Positions 13,663 through 13,716 of a stretch of DNA of 13,716 nt are shown here, in pieces. Each line of letters starts with the position of its first letter. The stretch's first letter is position 1. The position numbers were made by a program, and so were the translations under genes. This stretch comes from Firmicutes bacterium UBA3738 (GTDB lineage: Bacteria; Bacillota; Clostridia; Peptostreptococcales; Anaerovoracaceae). The notes beneath the pieces are model-generated. The model was given only the letters and a program-made list of their open reading frames with translations. It ran no database searches and was not told the origin of the DNA. The stretch is from the NCBI GenBank assembly GCA_002372505.1, contig DFGY01000029.1:1-13716 (forward strand), read 5' to 3'.

Positions 13663-13716
13663 ATTAAGGCACGTTAAGCGAGGCTTAACTGCAAGAACCT
13701 TGAAAACAGCATAGTG
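13663..13716 (+). other. Leader of a probable rRNA operon (16S gene expected just beyond the window)
   Basis: It contains a perfect 7-bp hairpin, GTTAAGC (13673-13679) and GCTTAAC (13683-13689), with a 3-nt loop, then GAACCTTGAAAAC (13695-13707), a motif seen in rRNA leaders and spacers of many Clostridia (box A/processing region). No mature rRNA sequence is reached before the end. The identification rests on the motif plus the tandem promoters. Confidence 0.65.

Noticed and set aside
13513..13716. tRNA or start of 16S rRNA inside the right end
   Set aside because: No cloverleaf, no TTCGA arm and no recognisable 16S 5' sequence before the window ends.

Overview
The window is a stretch of low-to-moderate GC chromosome from a member of the Bacillota, most likely class Clostridia. 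The evidence is the gene order spoVG / glmU-like / prs / pth / mfd / spoVB-like / mazG / HU / rqcP, strong AGGAGG-type ribosome binding sites, TTGACA/TATAAT-type promoters, and use of TTG and GTG starts. I cannot name the genus from sequence alone. Most of the window is housekeeping DNA, and I see no phage, CRISPR, toxin-antitoxin or defence system. The unusual parts are the left edge, the composition of the conserved cluster, and the rRNA-type promoter region at the right edge.

Left edge (1-280): no gene. It holds a 133-bp foldback element (33-165; 24-bp terminal inverted repeats matching at 23 of 24 positions, with a smaller inner stem) and then a short GTCCCC-type palindromic repeat (188-236). 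A membrane-anchored L,D-transpeptidase (281-1675) follows. It faces spoVG (1750-2055, minus strand) across an imperfect two-way terminator.

Centre (2056-12888): spoVG and murC are divergently transcribed from two well-formed sigma-A-type promoters. murC starts a tightly packed run of eight plus-strand genes with gaps of 12 bp or less, or short overlaps. They are murC, an acetyltransferase-only GlmU homologue, prs, pth, mfd, an MTA/SAH-type deaminase, a SpoVB/YtgP-family flippase and mazG. The genes supply peptidoglycan precursor synthesis and transport (MurC, GlmU domain, flippase), PRPP synthesis (Prs), translation quality control (Pth), transcription-coupled repair (Mfd) and nucleotide or adenosine-derivative clean-up (deaminase, MazG).

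Right end (12889-13716): HU (with its own strong RBS and a following terminator) and rqcP. Then come two tandem strong promoters and a leader that ends in a GAACCTTGAAAAC motif typical of clostridial rRNA operons. A 16S rRNA gene probably begins just outside the window.

Relative to the Bacillus order spoVG-glmU-prs-ctc-pth-fin-mfd-spoVT-yabM-yabN-rqcP, here spoVG is inverted, murC and a deaminase are inserted, GlmU has lost its uridylyltransferase half, MazG lacks the methylase half of YabN, and ctc, fin and spoVT are missing. The yabP/yabQ/divIC genes that usually follow rqcP are replaced by an rRNA-type promoter.
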